Below, one piece after another: positions 42,052 to 51,187 of a DNA stretch of 64,000 bases. The notes below the pieces were generated by a model, which was not told the origin of the DNA, ran no database searches, and saw only the letters and a program-made list of their open reading frames with translations. This DNA comes from JAAYCI01 sp047972265 (GTDB lineage: Bacteria; Bacillota; Clostridia; Oscillospirales; Ruminococcaceae), in the NCBI GenBank assembly GCA_047972265.1, contig JBKEAM010000031.1, positions 4,044 to 68,043 of the forward strand, read 5' to 3'. Numbering within the stretch: the first letter of the stretch is position 1; every line of letters starts with the position of its first letter. A program made the position numbers and the translations under genes.

Positions 42052-42852
42052 ATGAAAAAGAAACTTTTGTCTTTGTTTATGTTTTTGGTTATAATATTAG
42101 GGCTTTCTGCCTGCGGCAATAAAACCGACGCGACAGACTGGGCTTATATTGAAAAAAAGGGCGAATTGATAATTGGTATTACCTATTTTGAGCCCATGAA
42201 CTATTTGGACGCACAGGGCAACCTTACCGGTTTCGAAACCGAGTTTGCCCAAGCTGTATGTGAAATTTTGGGCGTAACACCCAAATTTCAGGAAATAAGC
42301 TGGAGCGCCAAAGAAACCGAGTTGAATGCCAAAAATATAGACTGCATTTGGAACGGTATGACCATAGACGCAGAGCGTGAGAAGAATATGTCTATCTCGC
42401 AGCCGTATATGCAAAACAAGCAGGTATTGGTGGTAAAAAGCGATAATGCATCCGCCCTTTCTTCCTCGGTAGATGGTTTAAACATTGTAGCCGAGGCTGG
42501 TTCTGCCGGTGAAACCGCAGCACAAAACGAAGACTTTTTTGCAAATGCCAACTATGTGGCTGTAGATACCCAGGCAAAAGCTTTAATGGAAGTAGCCGCC
42601 GGTACTGCCGATGGCTGTGTAATAGATTACGTAACCTCTATTGGCATGATTGGCGCAGGCACCGATTACAGCGACCTTGTTGCACTGGAAGACCGCGCTT
42701 TTGGTGAAGAACAGTACGGCATTGCCATGCGTAAGGCCGATACCGAACTTACCCAAAAGGTAAACGACGCTATTAACCAGTTGATTGAAAACGGCACCCT
42801 GGAAGAAATTGCCGAAAAATACAAACTAACCGAATTGCTGATTGTTGGCTAA
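42052..42852 (+). CDS. Amino-acid ABC transporter substrate-binding lipoprotein
   Basis: 266 residues with a lipoprotein signal (MKKKLLSLFMFLVIILGLSAC, lipobox LSAC). The mature part is a family 3 solute-binding protein: GELIIGITYFEPMNYLDAQGN split, FETEFAQAVCEILGV, CIWNGMTIDAEREKN and EEQYGIAMRK. It captures polar amino acids outside the membrane for the permease and ATPase encoded next. Confidence 0.93.
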   Translation: MKKKLLSLFMFLVIILGLSACGNKTDATDWAYIEKKGELIIGITYFEPMNYLDAQGNLTGFETEFAQAVCEILGVTPKFQEISWSAKETELNAKNIDCIWNGMTIDAEREKNMSISQPYMQNKQVLVVKSDNASALSSSVDGLNIVAEAGSAGETAAQNEDFFANANYVAVDTQAKALMEVAAGTADGCVIDYVTSIGMIGAGTDYSDLVALEDRAFGEEQYGIAMRKADTELTQKVNDAINQLIENGTLEEIAEKYKLTELLIVG

Positions 42853-42874
42853 AAAATAAATAGCAGGTAACTTT

Positions 42875-43519
42875 ATGACGTTTTGGGACATAACCGCACA
42901 GCTTTTGGGCGGTTTTAAAGAAACACTTATTATCTTTTTTTGCACCTTGGCCATGAGTATCCCTCTTGGCCGTGTTGTTGCGTTTGGCTCAATATCTAAA
43001 TTTTTGCCGCTTAGGTGGCTTACACGTACCTTTGTGTGGATTATACGCGGCACGCCCCTAATGCTACAGCTTTTTATTGTTTTTTACCTGCCCGGGCTGG
43101 TATTTGATATACCTATGAAAAGCCGCATGACAGCCACCCTGGTTGCCTTTGTTATTAACTACAGCGCTTATTTTTCCGAAATATACCGCGGCGGCATCGA
43201 ATCTATCTCGCACGGGCAGTACGAGGCCGGGTATGTGCTGGGCATGACTCGCTCGCAGATATTTTTTAAGGTAATACTGTTACAGGTTGTTAAGCGCATT
43301 ATGCCCCCAATATCCAACGAGGTAATTACACTGGTAAAAGACACCTCCTTGGCGCGTGTAATTGCGGTGGCCGAAATTATAATGGTGGCAGACCGTTTTG
43401 CCGCCAAGGGGCTTATTTGGCCGCTGTTTTACACCGGCCTGTTTTACCTGTTGTTTTCTGGCATTTTAACCTTGCTTTTTATGTTTATAGAAAAAAAGCT
43501 AAGCTATTACAGGGGGTAA
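42875..43519 (+). CDS. Amino-acid ABC transporter permease
   Basis: 214 residues with about five membrane helices. WIIRGTPLMLQLFIVFY and the EAA loop (ISHGQYEAGYVLGMTRSQIFFKVIL, split) are those of HisMQ-type permeases. It lies between the binding protein and the ATPase. Confidence 0.93.
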   Translation: MTFWDITAQLLGGFKETLIIFFCTLAMSIPLGRVVAFGSISKFLPLRWLTRTFVWIIRGTPLMLQLFIVFYLPGLVFDIPMKSRMTATLVAFVINYSAYFSEIYRGGIESISHGQYEAGYVLGMTRSQIFFKVILLQVVKRIMPPISNEVITLVKDTSLARVIAVAEIIMVADRFAAKGLIWPLFYTGLFYLLFSGILTLLFMFIEKKLSYYRG

Positions 43520-43523
43520 GTCA

Positions 43524-44291
43524 ATGTTTTTGGAAGTGCAAAACATCCGCAAAAATTTTGGCCAAACCCCTGTGTTAAAAGACATCAGTTTTTCTATGCA
43601 GCAGGGGCAGGTTCTTTCTATTATAGGTTCTTCCGGCAGTGGCAAAACCACCCTGCTGCGTTGCCTTAATTTTTTAGAAACGCCCGATTCCGGAACTATT
43701 TCTGTAAACGGAAATCTTTTATACAATAGCGCCGAGGCTTCGGCAGTAAATGACGAACAATTGCGGCAAAAACGCCTGCATTTTGGGCTTGTTTTTCAGC
43801 AGTTTAATTTATTTCCGCAATACACTGCCCTGCGCAATATTACCCTTGCACCAGAGCTTTTAAACGCAGGCAATAAGCAAAAAAGCATTGAAAAAGCAGA
43901 GATAGAACAAAACGCTTTACAACTGCTTGCACGTGTGGGTTTAAGCGACAAGGCCGGTTTTTATCCCTATCAACTTTCGGGTGGGCAGCAGCAGCGTGTA
44001 GCCATTGCCCGTGCATTGGCACTAAAACCCGATATTTTATGCTTTGACGAACCCACCAGTGCATTAGACCCGGAGCTGACCGGCGAGGTTTTGCGGGTAA
44101 TTAAAAGCCTTAAATCGGCCGAGAGCACCATGATAATTGTTACGCACGAGATGGAGTTTGCCGCACAGGTTTCGGATCATGTTATATTTATGGCAGATGG
44201 CGTAATTGAAGAAGAGGGCCCTCCGGATGAAGTAATACGCAACCCAAAAAGCAGCAAAACCCGTGCGTTTTTACAAAAAGCACCTCTTTAA
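43524..44291 (+). CDS. Amino-acid ABC transporter ATP-binding protein
   Basis: 255 residues. Walker A GSSGSGKTT (about residues 33-41), Q-loop VFQQFNLFPQ, signature LSGGQQQRVAIARAL, Walker B ILCFDEPTSALDP and H-loop THEMEFA. It is of the GlnQ/polar amino-acid type. Five bases separate it from the permease. Confidence 0.94.
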   Translation: MFLEVQNIRKNFGQTPVLKDISFSMQQGQVLSIIGSSGSGKTTLLRCLNFLETPDSGTISVNGNLLYNSAEASAVNDEQLRQKRLHFGLVFQQFNLFPQYTALRNITLAPELLNAGNKQKSIEKAEIEQNALQLLARVGLSDKAGFYPYQLSGGQQQRVAIARALALKPDILCFDEPTSALDPELTGEVLRVIKSLKSAESTMIIVTHEMEFAAQVSDHVIFMADGVIEEEGPPDEVIRNPKSSKTRAFLQKAPL

Positions 44292-44333
44292 AACAAATTT
44301 AAGGGTTAAAAAAACCATTTTGTTTACACATGC

Positions 44334-44380
44334 AAAATATCCCCGGCGCGGCCATTATAAAGCCGCACCGGGGATATTTT
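44334..44380. terminator. Two-way terminator
   Basis: AAAATATCCCCGG (44334-44346) pairs with CCGGGGATATTTT (44368-44380), with an inner GCGGC/GCCGC stem. It lies between convergent genes. Confidence 0.88.
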
Positions 44381-44451
44381 ATATGTTGCTTTCAAACAGG
44401 TATTTTTGTTTTACAGCCCATCTAAAATATGCTACAGTTAAATAGATGTTT

Positions 44452-46401
44452 TTACTTAGAAGCAGCTGCGCTAACGCCTGCAATACGGCCAAATACCAAT
44501 GCATCGGGCAGAGCATTGCCGCCTACACGGTTGCCTGCATGGATGCCGCCAGCAACCTCACCCGCGGCATATAAGCCCGGGATAACAACGCCGCTCTCAT
44601 TCAGCACCTGGCAGTCGGTGTTAATTTCAAGGCCGCCCATGGTGTGGTGGATAGAGGGGGAACGCGGAGTGGCATAGAAGGGGCCCACATCAATGGGTTG
44701 GCCAATTTTAACTTTGTTAAAGTCTTCGTCTACACCGGTGGTGCAAAACTCATTGTAGCGTTCAATTTCGGCCACAAAGGTTGCAGGATCGCAGCCCATT
44801 TGCTCGGCCAGCTCTTCCAGTGTATCTGCTTTTAAAACACTTCCCTCTTCAATAAGGGTGTCAATGTCGTTACCCCAAGAGTTTTTACCGCCCGGCTGCG
44901 GATCACCGGCAGATGCCTGGTCGCAGATGATATAGAACAGAGCATCGGTTTGTTCCAACGCTGCTTTAGACAATACATCGCGGCTCTCGTATTCCGAAAC
45001 AAAGCGTTTGCCCTCTTTGTTTACAAAAACCTGCTCTTCTGCACTGCCCCACAAGCCGCCGCCCAAAGAGCCGGTGCCGGGCTGAGAGCTGGGCATTAAC
45101 TGGATGTAACCCATGCCAACCAGGTTGGCGCCTACTTCTTCGCCCATAACAATGCCGTCACCTGTAAGCAAAGCCGAGTTGGTGGTAGCCATTTCTTCGT
45201 TTAAAACACCCCAGTAGTTATCGTACTGCATAGCCATTGTGGGGTTTGCACCGTAGCCGCCGGTGGCCATAACCACGCCTTTGGTAGCGGTAAGGGTAAC
45301 CTTTGTTCCGTCGGTTTGCTCGGCCTGTACGCCCACAACACGGTCACCTTCTACTATTAAGGCGGTACCTGCGGTGTTTAGCATAATATCAACGCCGTTT
45401 TCGGTACAAGCTTTTTCCAGCGGAGAAATAAAGCCATGGCCTACGCTGGTGCTAAGGCTGTGCATGCGGGGCCATAGGCCGCCCAGTACAGTGCCAATGC
45501 TGTCTTCAATTTTGGTGTCTTCATCGTGGCTTACCAGCCATTCAAGGCTTTCTAAAGAGTTGCCTGTAAGGGTAGAAACCAAATCGTAATTGCCATAAAT
45601 TTCGGTTCCGTCCAGCCCTGTGCGCAGCCCGCCGATGTAGGTTTGGTAGGTGTGCAGCTCTACAGAGTCAAACAGCTTGCTGGTGTCTCCCGCAAGGTAC
45701 TCTTTAATTTGACCCTGTAAGGTAATCAGGGTGTCGCGATATTCTTCATGAATGGTTGTTGGGTCAATTTTGGCAATTGCCTGCAGCTCGGTAATTTGAG
45801 AAGCTTCCATGGCTACGTTTGCCTGACGCTCGGGGTCAGCTGCATTGTAAGCGCCGCCTGCGCGCAGGGTATTGCCGCCAAGCGCTGCGCCTTTTTCGAT
45901 TACAATAACGCTTGCTCCACTTTCGCTGGCGCTTACCGCCGCCGCAAGGCCTGCACCGCCGCCGCCAATTACTACAACATCGGCTGTTTTCCCAATGTCT
46001 TCGCCTGCGGTAGCTTTTACGCCGTCTTTGTTTTTCAGTGCTTCTACATCGCCGCCGGCCTGCTCTACGCAATCGGCCACAGCCTCCAGCACTGCATTGC
46101 TTGTAATGGTTGCACCGCTAATGGCATCTACCTTTAGGGTTTGGCCCTCTACAATTTGCTTAGGAAATCCCTCAAAAACAGGGGTTGCAATACCGTTGGT
46201 CTCGTTATTGTCGCCAATGGTAACCGACAATATTTCGGTCTCGCTAAACTCTACAGTAACAGGAACCATGCCGCCATTGCCCTGTTTTTCTGCCGTGTAA
46301 GTGCCCGCTTTATACAAAGCATCTCCCGAAGGTGCTTGGACGCAGGCTACTGCGCCAAATACCAATACACAAGCCAGCAGTACAGATAAAAACTTTTTCA
46401 C
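44452..46401 (-). CDS. Flavinylated FAD-dependent reductase lipoprotein (fumarate/urocanate reductase-like)
   Basis: 649 residues from GTG 46401. A lipoprotein signal (KKFLSVLLACVLVFGAVAC) anchors it outside the membrane. Residues about 25-115 are an FMN-binding domain with SGATITS, where ApbE couples FMN to Thr. The rest is a fumarate-reductase-type flavoprotein: VVVIGGGGAGLAAAVSASE, GGNTLRAGGAYNA, and at the end PSIHHTMGGLEI, GLYAAGEVAGGIHAGNRVGGNA and DALVFGRIAG. It would pass electrons to an external acceptor such as fumarate, urocanate or an acrylate; the acceptor cannot be named from sequence. No ApbE is in the window. Confidence 0.88.
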   Translation of the reverse strand: MKKFLSVLLACVLVFGAVACVQAPSGDALYKAGTYTAEKQGNGGMVPVTVEFSETEILSVTIGDNNETNGIATPVFEGFPKQIVEGQTLKVDAISGATITSNAVLEAVADCVEQAGGDVEALKNKDGVKATAGEDIGKTADVVVIGGGGAGLAAAVSASESGASVIVIEKGAALGGNTLRAGGAYNAADPERQANVAMEASQITELQAIAKIDPTTIHEEYRDTLITLQGQIKEYLAGDTSKLFDSVELHTYQTYIGGLRTGLDGTEIYGNYDLVSTLTGNSLESLEWLVSHDEDTKIEDSIGTVLGGLWPRMHSLSTSVGHGFISPLEKACTENGVDIMLNTAGTALIVEGDRVVGVQAEQTDGTKVTLTATKGVVMATGGYGANPTMAMQYDNYWGVLNEEMATTNSALLTGDGIVMGEEVGANLVGMGYIQLMPSSQPGTGSLGGGLWGSAEEQVFVNKEGKRFVSEYESRDVLSKAALEQTDALFYIICDQASAGDPQPGGKNSWGNDIDTLIEEGSVLKADTLEELAEQMGCDPATFVAEIERYNEFCTTGVDEDFNKVKIGQPIDVGPFYATPRSPSIHHTMGGLEINTDCQVLNESGVVIPGLYAAGEVAGGIHAGNRVGGNALPDALVFGRIAGVSAAASK

Positions 46402-46509
46402 ACAACTCTTCCTTTCCAATAAATCGTTTTTTAAGAACGTTTTCTTGTACACCACTTTGTTTATTCTTTAACAATATAAATTATACGTTGCTTCCTGCGC
46501 TACAGTCAA

Positions 46510-46539
46510 ACAACTTATATATGCCCTAGCACAACTTAT
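46510..46539. promoter_or_regulatory. Direct repeat ACAACTTAT between LysR and reductase genes
   Basis: ACAACTTAT occurs at 46510-46518 and 46531-46539, a 21-base spacing equal to two helical turns. It sits in the divergent interval where the LysR protein is expected to bind. Confidence 0.4.
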
Positions 46540-46576
46540 GGTTTAAATACTCATTTTTACACTAAGGAGTTTTTGA

Positions 46577-47473
46577 ATGGACACCCGAAAGCTGTACTAT
46601 TTTGTAGAAATTTGTAAAAGAATGAGTTTTGCCGCCACCGCCGAAGCCCTGTATATAAGCCCACAGGCTCTTAGCAAGTCTATCCAAAAGTTAGAATCCG
46701 ACTTGGGTATGCCTGTTTTTTACCGACACAAAAACAATCTTTCGCTCACAGAGTTTGGCAAAACACTGCATCTACATGCCCTGCCTTTGGTAGAAGATTT
46801 TGAAAAACTACGCCGTGATATGAAGATTTTGGGGCGGCAGAGCAAAAAAAATATTCGGTTTGCCTATATAGCGTCCTTGGCCTCGTATGTGTCTCCAAAG
46901 CTGCTTTTGTCTTATTGGGAAAAAGAACCCGATACACACCTGGATATTATAGAATTGCCCAATACCGAAATTGAGGCCGCGGTAGCAGATGGCCGGGTAG
47001 ACTTTGCCATTGGCATTGGAGATGAAAACGAGGGTGGCGAGCTAATAACCGAAACACTTATACGGGACGAAGTTGCACTGGTACTTCGCCGGGACAATCC
47101 CCTGTACAAAAAAAAGCAGATTTCCCTTACAGACCTTGCGGGTCAAACGCTGATTTCGCTTTGCGATTTAAACGTTGCAGACCAGGCCCTGCGTAAAAAA
47201 TGTTTAGATTTAGGCATTTGCCTAAGCTATATGCTTTCGTCCCCCAGTGTGGATTTAAACAAAAGGATAATGCACCAGATAGACTGCGTTTCTTTAAACG
47301 CGCGCTCTATTGTAGAATCTTACGAATTTACCAACCGGGTGGGCTATCGTCTTTTTCGTAAAAAGGACAAAATTGATTGGAACACCATATTAATCACCTC
47401 TGCCGAGCGCCCCATGGCACCGCCTGTACAAGATTTTATTAAACATTTTAAAAAGCAGCTTGGCTTGGTTTAA
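46577..47473 (+). CDS. LysR-family transcriptional regulator
   Basis: 298 residues behind AAGGAG. The N-terminal helix-turn-helix (LYYFVEICKRMSFAATAEALYISPQALSKSIQKLESDLG in two parts) and the ~200-residue substrate-sensing domain are typical. It is divergent from the flavinylated reductase, which it probably controls in response to that enzyme's substrate. Confidence 0.9.
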   Translation: MDTRKLYYFVEICKRMSFAATAEALYISPQALSKSIQKLESDLGMPVFYRHKNNLSLTEFGKTLHLHALPLVEDFEKLRRDMKILGRQSKKNIRFAYIASLASYVSPKLLLSYWEKEPDTHLDIIELPNTEIEAAVADGRVDFAIGIGDENEGGELITETLIRDEVALVLRRDNPLYKKKQISLTDLAGQTLISLCDLNVADQALRKKCLDLGICLSYMLSSPSVDLNKRIMHQIDCVSLNARSIVESYEFTNRVGYRLFRKKDKIDWNTILITSAERPMAPPVQDFIKHFKKQLGLV

Positions 47474-47581
47474 TAGGCCATTACAGCCCTTTTTTGCTTA
47501 GCTGTTTTAGGCGATCTGCCATTTTCATACATCCATATACCCGCCTTATTTAGCAAGTATATACTTTATATTTGGGCGCAC

Positions 47582-47624
47582 AAAAACCTCCGTACCCCAT
47601 TTTACCGGGTGTGCAGAGGTTTTT
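47582..47624. terminator. Two-way terminator
   Basis: AAAAACCTC (47582-47590) pairs with GAGGTTTTT (47616-47624), with further partial pairing inside. It lies between convergent genes. Confidence 0.78.
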
Positions 47625-47667
47625 ATATGATAAATTTAGCTGCAAAAAGCACTAAGAAAATTTTACC

Positions 47668-48708
47668 TTATTTTTGCGGGTCAATCAGTATTTTTATATA
47701 ATCATCTGGATGGTCGTGCAGGTTTTGCAGCGCCTGCAAGACGCCTTCCAGCCCAACTTCCTCGCTTATCAATTCAGAAGCCTGCATACCGCCTTGCCCC
47801 AGTAAATCCACCACTTCTCCAAATTCTTTATGCGTATAGTTAAAAGAGCCGATAACCGCACGGGCAGAGCACACAATGTCCTGCATATTAATGGTCATTT
47901 CTTTTTGAGACATGCCCACCCACATGGCGGTGCCGCCTACTTTAAGAGCCTTAATAGATTGGTTGGCAGTGGCCTCTACCCCCACGGCCTCAAAGCTAAT
48001 ATCCATCATCAGCCCATCGGTTAGTTTTTCTATCTTTTCTAAATAATTTTCTGTTTTGGGGTTGATGGTTTCGTTAGCGCCCATATGTTTTGCATTTTCT
48101 AACCTTTTATCGCTTAAATCGCACATTACAATCATTTTAGGTTTTTGCAGCAGCACCATTTGTAAAATACACAGGCCAATGGCGCCGGCGCCAATAATCA
48201 ATACTGTTTTACCGCCTAAATCCCCCGCTTTTTTCACGCTGCCATACGCAACCGCATACGGCTCGGTAAGCGCAGCAACGCTGCCGCCTACCCCTTGCGG
48301 CACCCGGTACAAAAGTTTTTCGGGTACTGCAATATATTCTGCCATAGCGCCATCTACCGTAAGCACCCCAAAAAAGCGTTTGTTTAAGCACATATTGGTA
48401 AGACCCTGTTTACAGTTTACGCAGGTACCGCAAAAATGGATGGGCTGCACCACAACCTTATCGCCCACTGCAAATTTTTTAGTATCGGGCCTTGTTTCGG
48501 CCACGATTGCCGAAAATTCGTGCCCCAATGTCATGGGCGGTATTCTGCGGCCTGTAAGGCCCAAATACCCATGCACGTCGCTGCCGCATATGCCGCAGCG
48601 GTCTACTTTTAGCAATACCTCGCCCTCATTGGGCTGCGGGATAGGCATCTCTTGCACTTTTACAACACCCGGTTCTAAATATCTAAGCGCTCTCATTGTT
48701 CCGTTCAT
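47668..48708 (-). CDS. Zinc-dependent medium-chain alcohol/polyol dehydrogenase
   Basis: 346 residues from ATG 48708, behind GAGGAGAG; an upstream ATG at 48762 would overlap the hairpin before the gene. Catalytic zinc ligands are in CGICGSDVHGY and GHEFSAIVAE; the structural zinc Cys set is CGTCVNCKQGLTNMC. The NAD fold is VLIIGAGAIGLCILQMVLL. It is related to sorbitol, threonine and (R,R)-butanediol dehydrogenases. As the last gene of the liv/garR-like operon it probably oxidises or reduces a sugar alcohol or acid. Confidence 0.88.
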   Translation of the reverse strand: MNGTMRALRYLEPGVVKVQEMPIPQPNEGEVLLKVDRCGICGSDVHGYLGLTGRRIPPMTLGHEFSAIVAETRPDTKKFAVGDKVVVQPIHFCGTCVNCKQGLTNMCLNKRFFGVLTVDGAMAEYIAVPEKLLYRVPQGVGGSVAALTEPYAVAYGSVKKAGDLGGKTVLIIGAGAIGLCILQMVLLQKPKMIVMCDLSDKRLENAKHMGANETINPKTENYLEKIEKLTDGLMMDISFEAVGVEATANQSIKALKVGGTAMWVGMSQKEMTINMQDIVCSARAVIGSFNYTHKEFGEVVDLLGQGGMQASELISEEVGLEGVLQALQNLHDHPDDYIKILIDPQK

Positions 48709-48737
48709 CTCTGTACTCTCCTCTTTCAGTAAAACAG

Positions 48738-48773
48738 CGGAAAGCCCTGTGAACCTCTTCACAATGCTTTCCG
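48738..48773 (-). terminator. Attenuator-like hairpin between reductase and dehydrogenase genes
   Basis: CGGAAAGC (48738-48745) pairs with GCTTTCCG (48766-48773), with an inner GTGAA/TTCAC stem. On the - strand it is followed by a weak T-stretch. It may reduce readthrough into the zinc dehydrogenase. Confidence 0.5.
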
Positions 48774-48783
48774 CCGTTTGCGT

Positions 48784-49674
48784 TTATTCGCTGCGCACGT
48801 CTGTTTCGGCCAGGTACTCGTAATATTGCACCAATGCACTGTGGTCTAGCGTATCTTTTCCATTTGCTTTTAGCCACTGCATCATTTCCATAACGGATGT
48901 AGAGAGCGGAAGCGGTGCCCCTACCTCGTGGCCGGTATCAATTACATTGCCCAAATCTTTAATGTGCAGGTTGATGCGAAAACCGGGTGCAAAATTACCC
49001 GAAAGCATCATGGGTGCCTTTGCGTCCATAACGGTGCTGCCCGCAAGCCCGCCGCGTATGGCTTTATAAATGGCCTCGGGGGACACGCCTGCTTTTTTGC
49101 CCAATACCAACGCTTCGCTGAGACCCGCAATGTTAATGGCAACCACTATTTGGTTGGCAAGCTTTGTGGTATTGCCCGCACCAATGTCTCCGCAAAGGGT
49201 AACCGAGCCACCCATCACCTTTAAAATATCCTGCACTTTATCAAAAATTGCCTGCTCGCCACCCACCATAATAGACAGGGTGCCGTCTACAGCTTTGGGC
49301 TCCCCGCCAGATACGGGCGCATCCAGCATTTTTACACCCTTTTGGGCGCACTCTTTTTCTATTTTTTGCGATGCAATGGGTGCAATAGAGCTCATATCCA
49401 CCAAAATAGTGCCGGGCTTTGCGCCCTCCAGCACACCATTTTCTCCGCATACAGCCTGCATTACATGGGGCGAGTTTGGCAGCATTGTAATAACCAAATC
49501 GCTTGTTTCGGCTACCTCTTTACAAGTGGCCGCCGCCGTGGCACCCGCCGCTTTCAGCTCTTGTACAGAGGCATCCACAATATCATAAACCGTTAACGAA
49601 TAGCCTGCTTTCAGCAAGTTTTTCGCCATTGGCTTGCCCATAATTCCAAGGCCGATAAATCCTATTTTTTGCAT
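48784..49674 (-). CDS. garR: Beta-hydroxyacid dehydrogenase, tartronate-semialdehyde reductase-like
   Basis: 296 residues. IGFIGLGIMGKPMAKNLLKAGY is the NAD(P) fold; DAPVSGGEPKA is the substrate loop; GNTTKLANQ holds the catalytic lysine near residue 170. This is the 3-hydroxyisobutyrate dehydrogenase family, closest in feel to GarR/GlxR, which turns tartronate semialdehyde to glycerate; YihU-type sulfolactaldehyde reductases are also members. A glycerate kinase at the end of the window fits the GarR reading. It is cotranscribed after the Liv-type transporter. Confidence 0.82.
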   Translation of the reverse strand: MQKIGFIGLGIMGKPMAKNLLKAGYSLTVYDIVDASVQELKAAGATAAATCKEVAETSDLVITMLPNSPHVMQAVCGENGVLEGAKPGTILVDMSSIAPIASQKIEKECAQKGVKMLDAPVSGGEPKAVDGTLSIMVGGEQAIFDKVQDILKVMGGSVTLCGDIGAGNTTKLANQIVVAINIAGLSEALVLGKKAGVSPEAIYKAIRGGLAGSTVMDAKAPMMLSGNFAPGFRINLHIKDLGNVIDTGHEVGAPLPLSTSVMEMMQWLKANGKDTLDHSALVQYYEYLAETDVRSE

Positions 49675-49706
49675 ATTTAAGTCCTTTCTTTCGCCAGGTG
49701 ACCGCT

Positions 49707-50432
49707 TTAGCTTACGCCTAGGTATGTTTTTTTAATTTCTTCGTTGTTCATCATTTCTGCTGCGTTGCCCTGCATTACAATATTGCCGGTTTCCAGCACA
49801 TACACCCTATCTGCAATTTGCATGGCCGCATTAGAGTTTTGCTCTACCAGCATAACGGTAATTCCGTCTTGGTTAATACGCTTAATGGTGCTAAAAATAT
49901 CTTTAATAACCAATGGCGCCAGCCCCATAGAGGGCTCGTCCATTAATAACAGCTTTGGTTTAGACATCAACGCCCTTGCCACCGCCACCATCTGCTGCTC
50001 GCCGCCAGAGAGGGTGCCCGCATTTTGCTTCTCGCGCTCTTTAAGGCGCGGAAAAAGGCTAAGGCAATATTCCAGCGTGTCCTGTATTTCTTTTTTGTCT
50101 TTGCGCAGGTAAGCGCCCATCATCAGGTTTTCCATTACTGTAAGTTGCGGAAACACCATGCGCCCCTCCAGCACCTGCACCAGGCCAACGGCCGGTATTT
50201 TGTAGGGCTCCAGCTTATCTATACGTCTGCCGCAAAAGGTAATGCTGCCGCCGTATACTGGCCCCAAAAGGCCCGATATGGCACGCATAATAGTGGTTTT
50301 GCCCGCACCGTTAGAGCCAATCATAGCAACAATTTCGCCCTCATCCACTTCCATCGAAATGCCTTTTACCGCCTTAATTTCGCCATAGCGAAACTCTAGG
50401 TCTTCTACCTTTAGCATTGGTTCCTGCGCCAC
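49707..50432 (-). CDS. livF: Liv-type ABC transporter ATP-binding protein LivF
   Basis: 241 residues, starting at GTG 50432 behind GGGAGGTGAGG. Walker A GSNGAGKTT, signature LSGGEQQMVAVARAL, Walker B LLLMDEPSMGLAP and the LivF-type ending (LETGNIVMQGNAAEMMNNEEIKKTYLG, split). It works with LivG in the branched-chain amino-acid (HAAT) class, which also carries amides and other small acids. Confidence 0.92.
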   Translation of the reverse strand: MAQEPMLKVEDLEFRYGEIKAVKGISMEVDEGEIVAMIGSNGAGKTTIMRAISGLLGPVYGGSITFCGRRIDKLEPYKIPAVGLVQVLEGRMVFPQLTVMENLMMGAYLRKDKKEIQDTLEYCLSLFPRLKEREKQNAGTLSGGEQQMVAVARALMSKPKLLLMDEPSMGLAPLVIKDIFSTIKRINQDGITVMLVEQNSNAAMQIADRVYVLETGNIVMQGNAAEMMNNEEIKKTYLGVS

Positions 50433-51187
50433 TATTCCTCACCTCCCAAATAAGCCGTAATTACTTCGGGATCTTTTTGAATTTCGCCCGGGCATCCGCA
50501 CGCAATTTTTTTGCCATAGTTCAGCACGCAAATTTCTTCGGTAAGGCCCATTACAAACTTCATATCATGCTCTACCACCAGTATAGTAATGCCCTTGTCC
50601 CTTATTTTTTTTACCAGTTCCATAAGTGCCATTTTTTCGCTGGGGTTCATGCCTGCCGCGGGTTCGTCCAGCAATAACAGGCAGGGGTCTCCCGCCAGAG
50701 CGCGCGCAATCTCCAAAAGGCGCTGCTCTCCATACGCAAGGTTGCGGGCTTCTTCATCTCTGCGGTGTAATATGCCTACAAAATCCATAATTTCTTCGGC
50801 TTTTTGGCGCAGCTCTCTCTCTTCTTTGCGCTGCCCCGGCAGCCGGAACATAGAGCTCCACAAATTAGAGCGCATATGGCTGTGTGCGCCCACCAGCACG
50901 TTATCTATAGCTGTCATCTCTTTAAACAGGTTGATATTTTGGTAGGTTCGCGCCACACCGCGCTTGTTTATTTCAAACATGGGGTGGCTGTCAATCCTGT
51001 CTCCGTTTAGGGTAATGGTGCCGGAGGTTGGCTTTAAGGTGCCGCTTATCATGTTAAAGCAGGTAGTTTTACCCGCACCGTTGGGGCCAATCAGCCCAAA
51101 AATCATACCCTTTTTAATTTCAAAAGAAAGGCTGTCTACCGCTGTAAGCCCACCAAACCGAATGGTTAAGTCTTGTACTTTAAGCAT
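50432..51187 (-). CDS. livG: Liv-type ABC transporter ATP-binding protein LivG
   Basis: 251 residues. Walker A GPNGAGKTT, NLFKEMTAIDNVLVGAH, signature LAYGEQRLLEIARAL, Walker B LLLLDEPAAGMNP and the LivG ending KIACGCPGEIQKDPEVITAYLG. It overlaps livM by eight bases and livF by one. Confidence 0.93.
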   Translation of the reverse strand: MLKVQDLTIRFGGLTAVDSLSFEIKKGMIFGLIGPNGAGKTTCFNMISGTLKPTSGTITLNGDRIDSHPMFEINKRGVARTYQNINLFKEMTAIDNVLVGAHSHMRSNLWSSMFRLPGQRKEERELRQKAEEIMDFVGILHRRDEEARNLAYGEQRLLEIARALAGDPCLLLLDEPAAGMNPSEKMALMELVKKIRDKGITILVVEHDMKFVMGLTEEICVLNYGKKIACGCPGEIQKDPEVITAYLGGEE

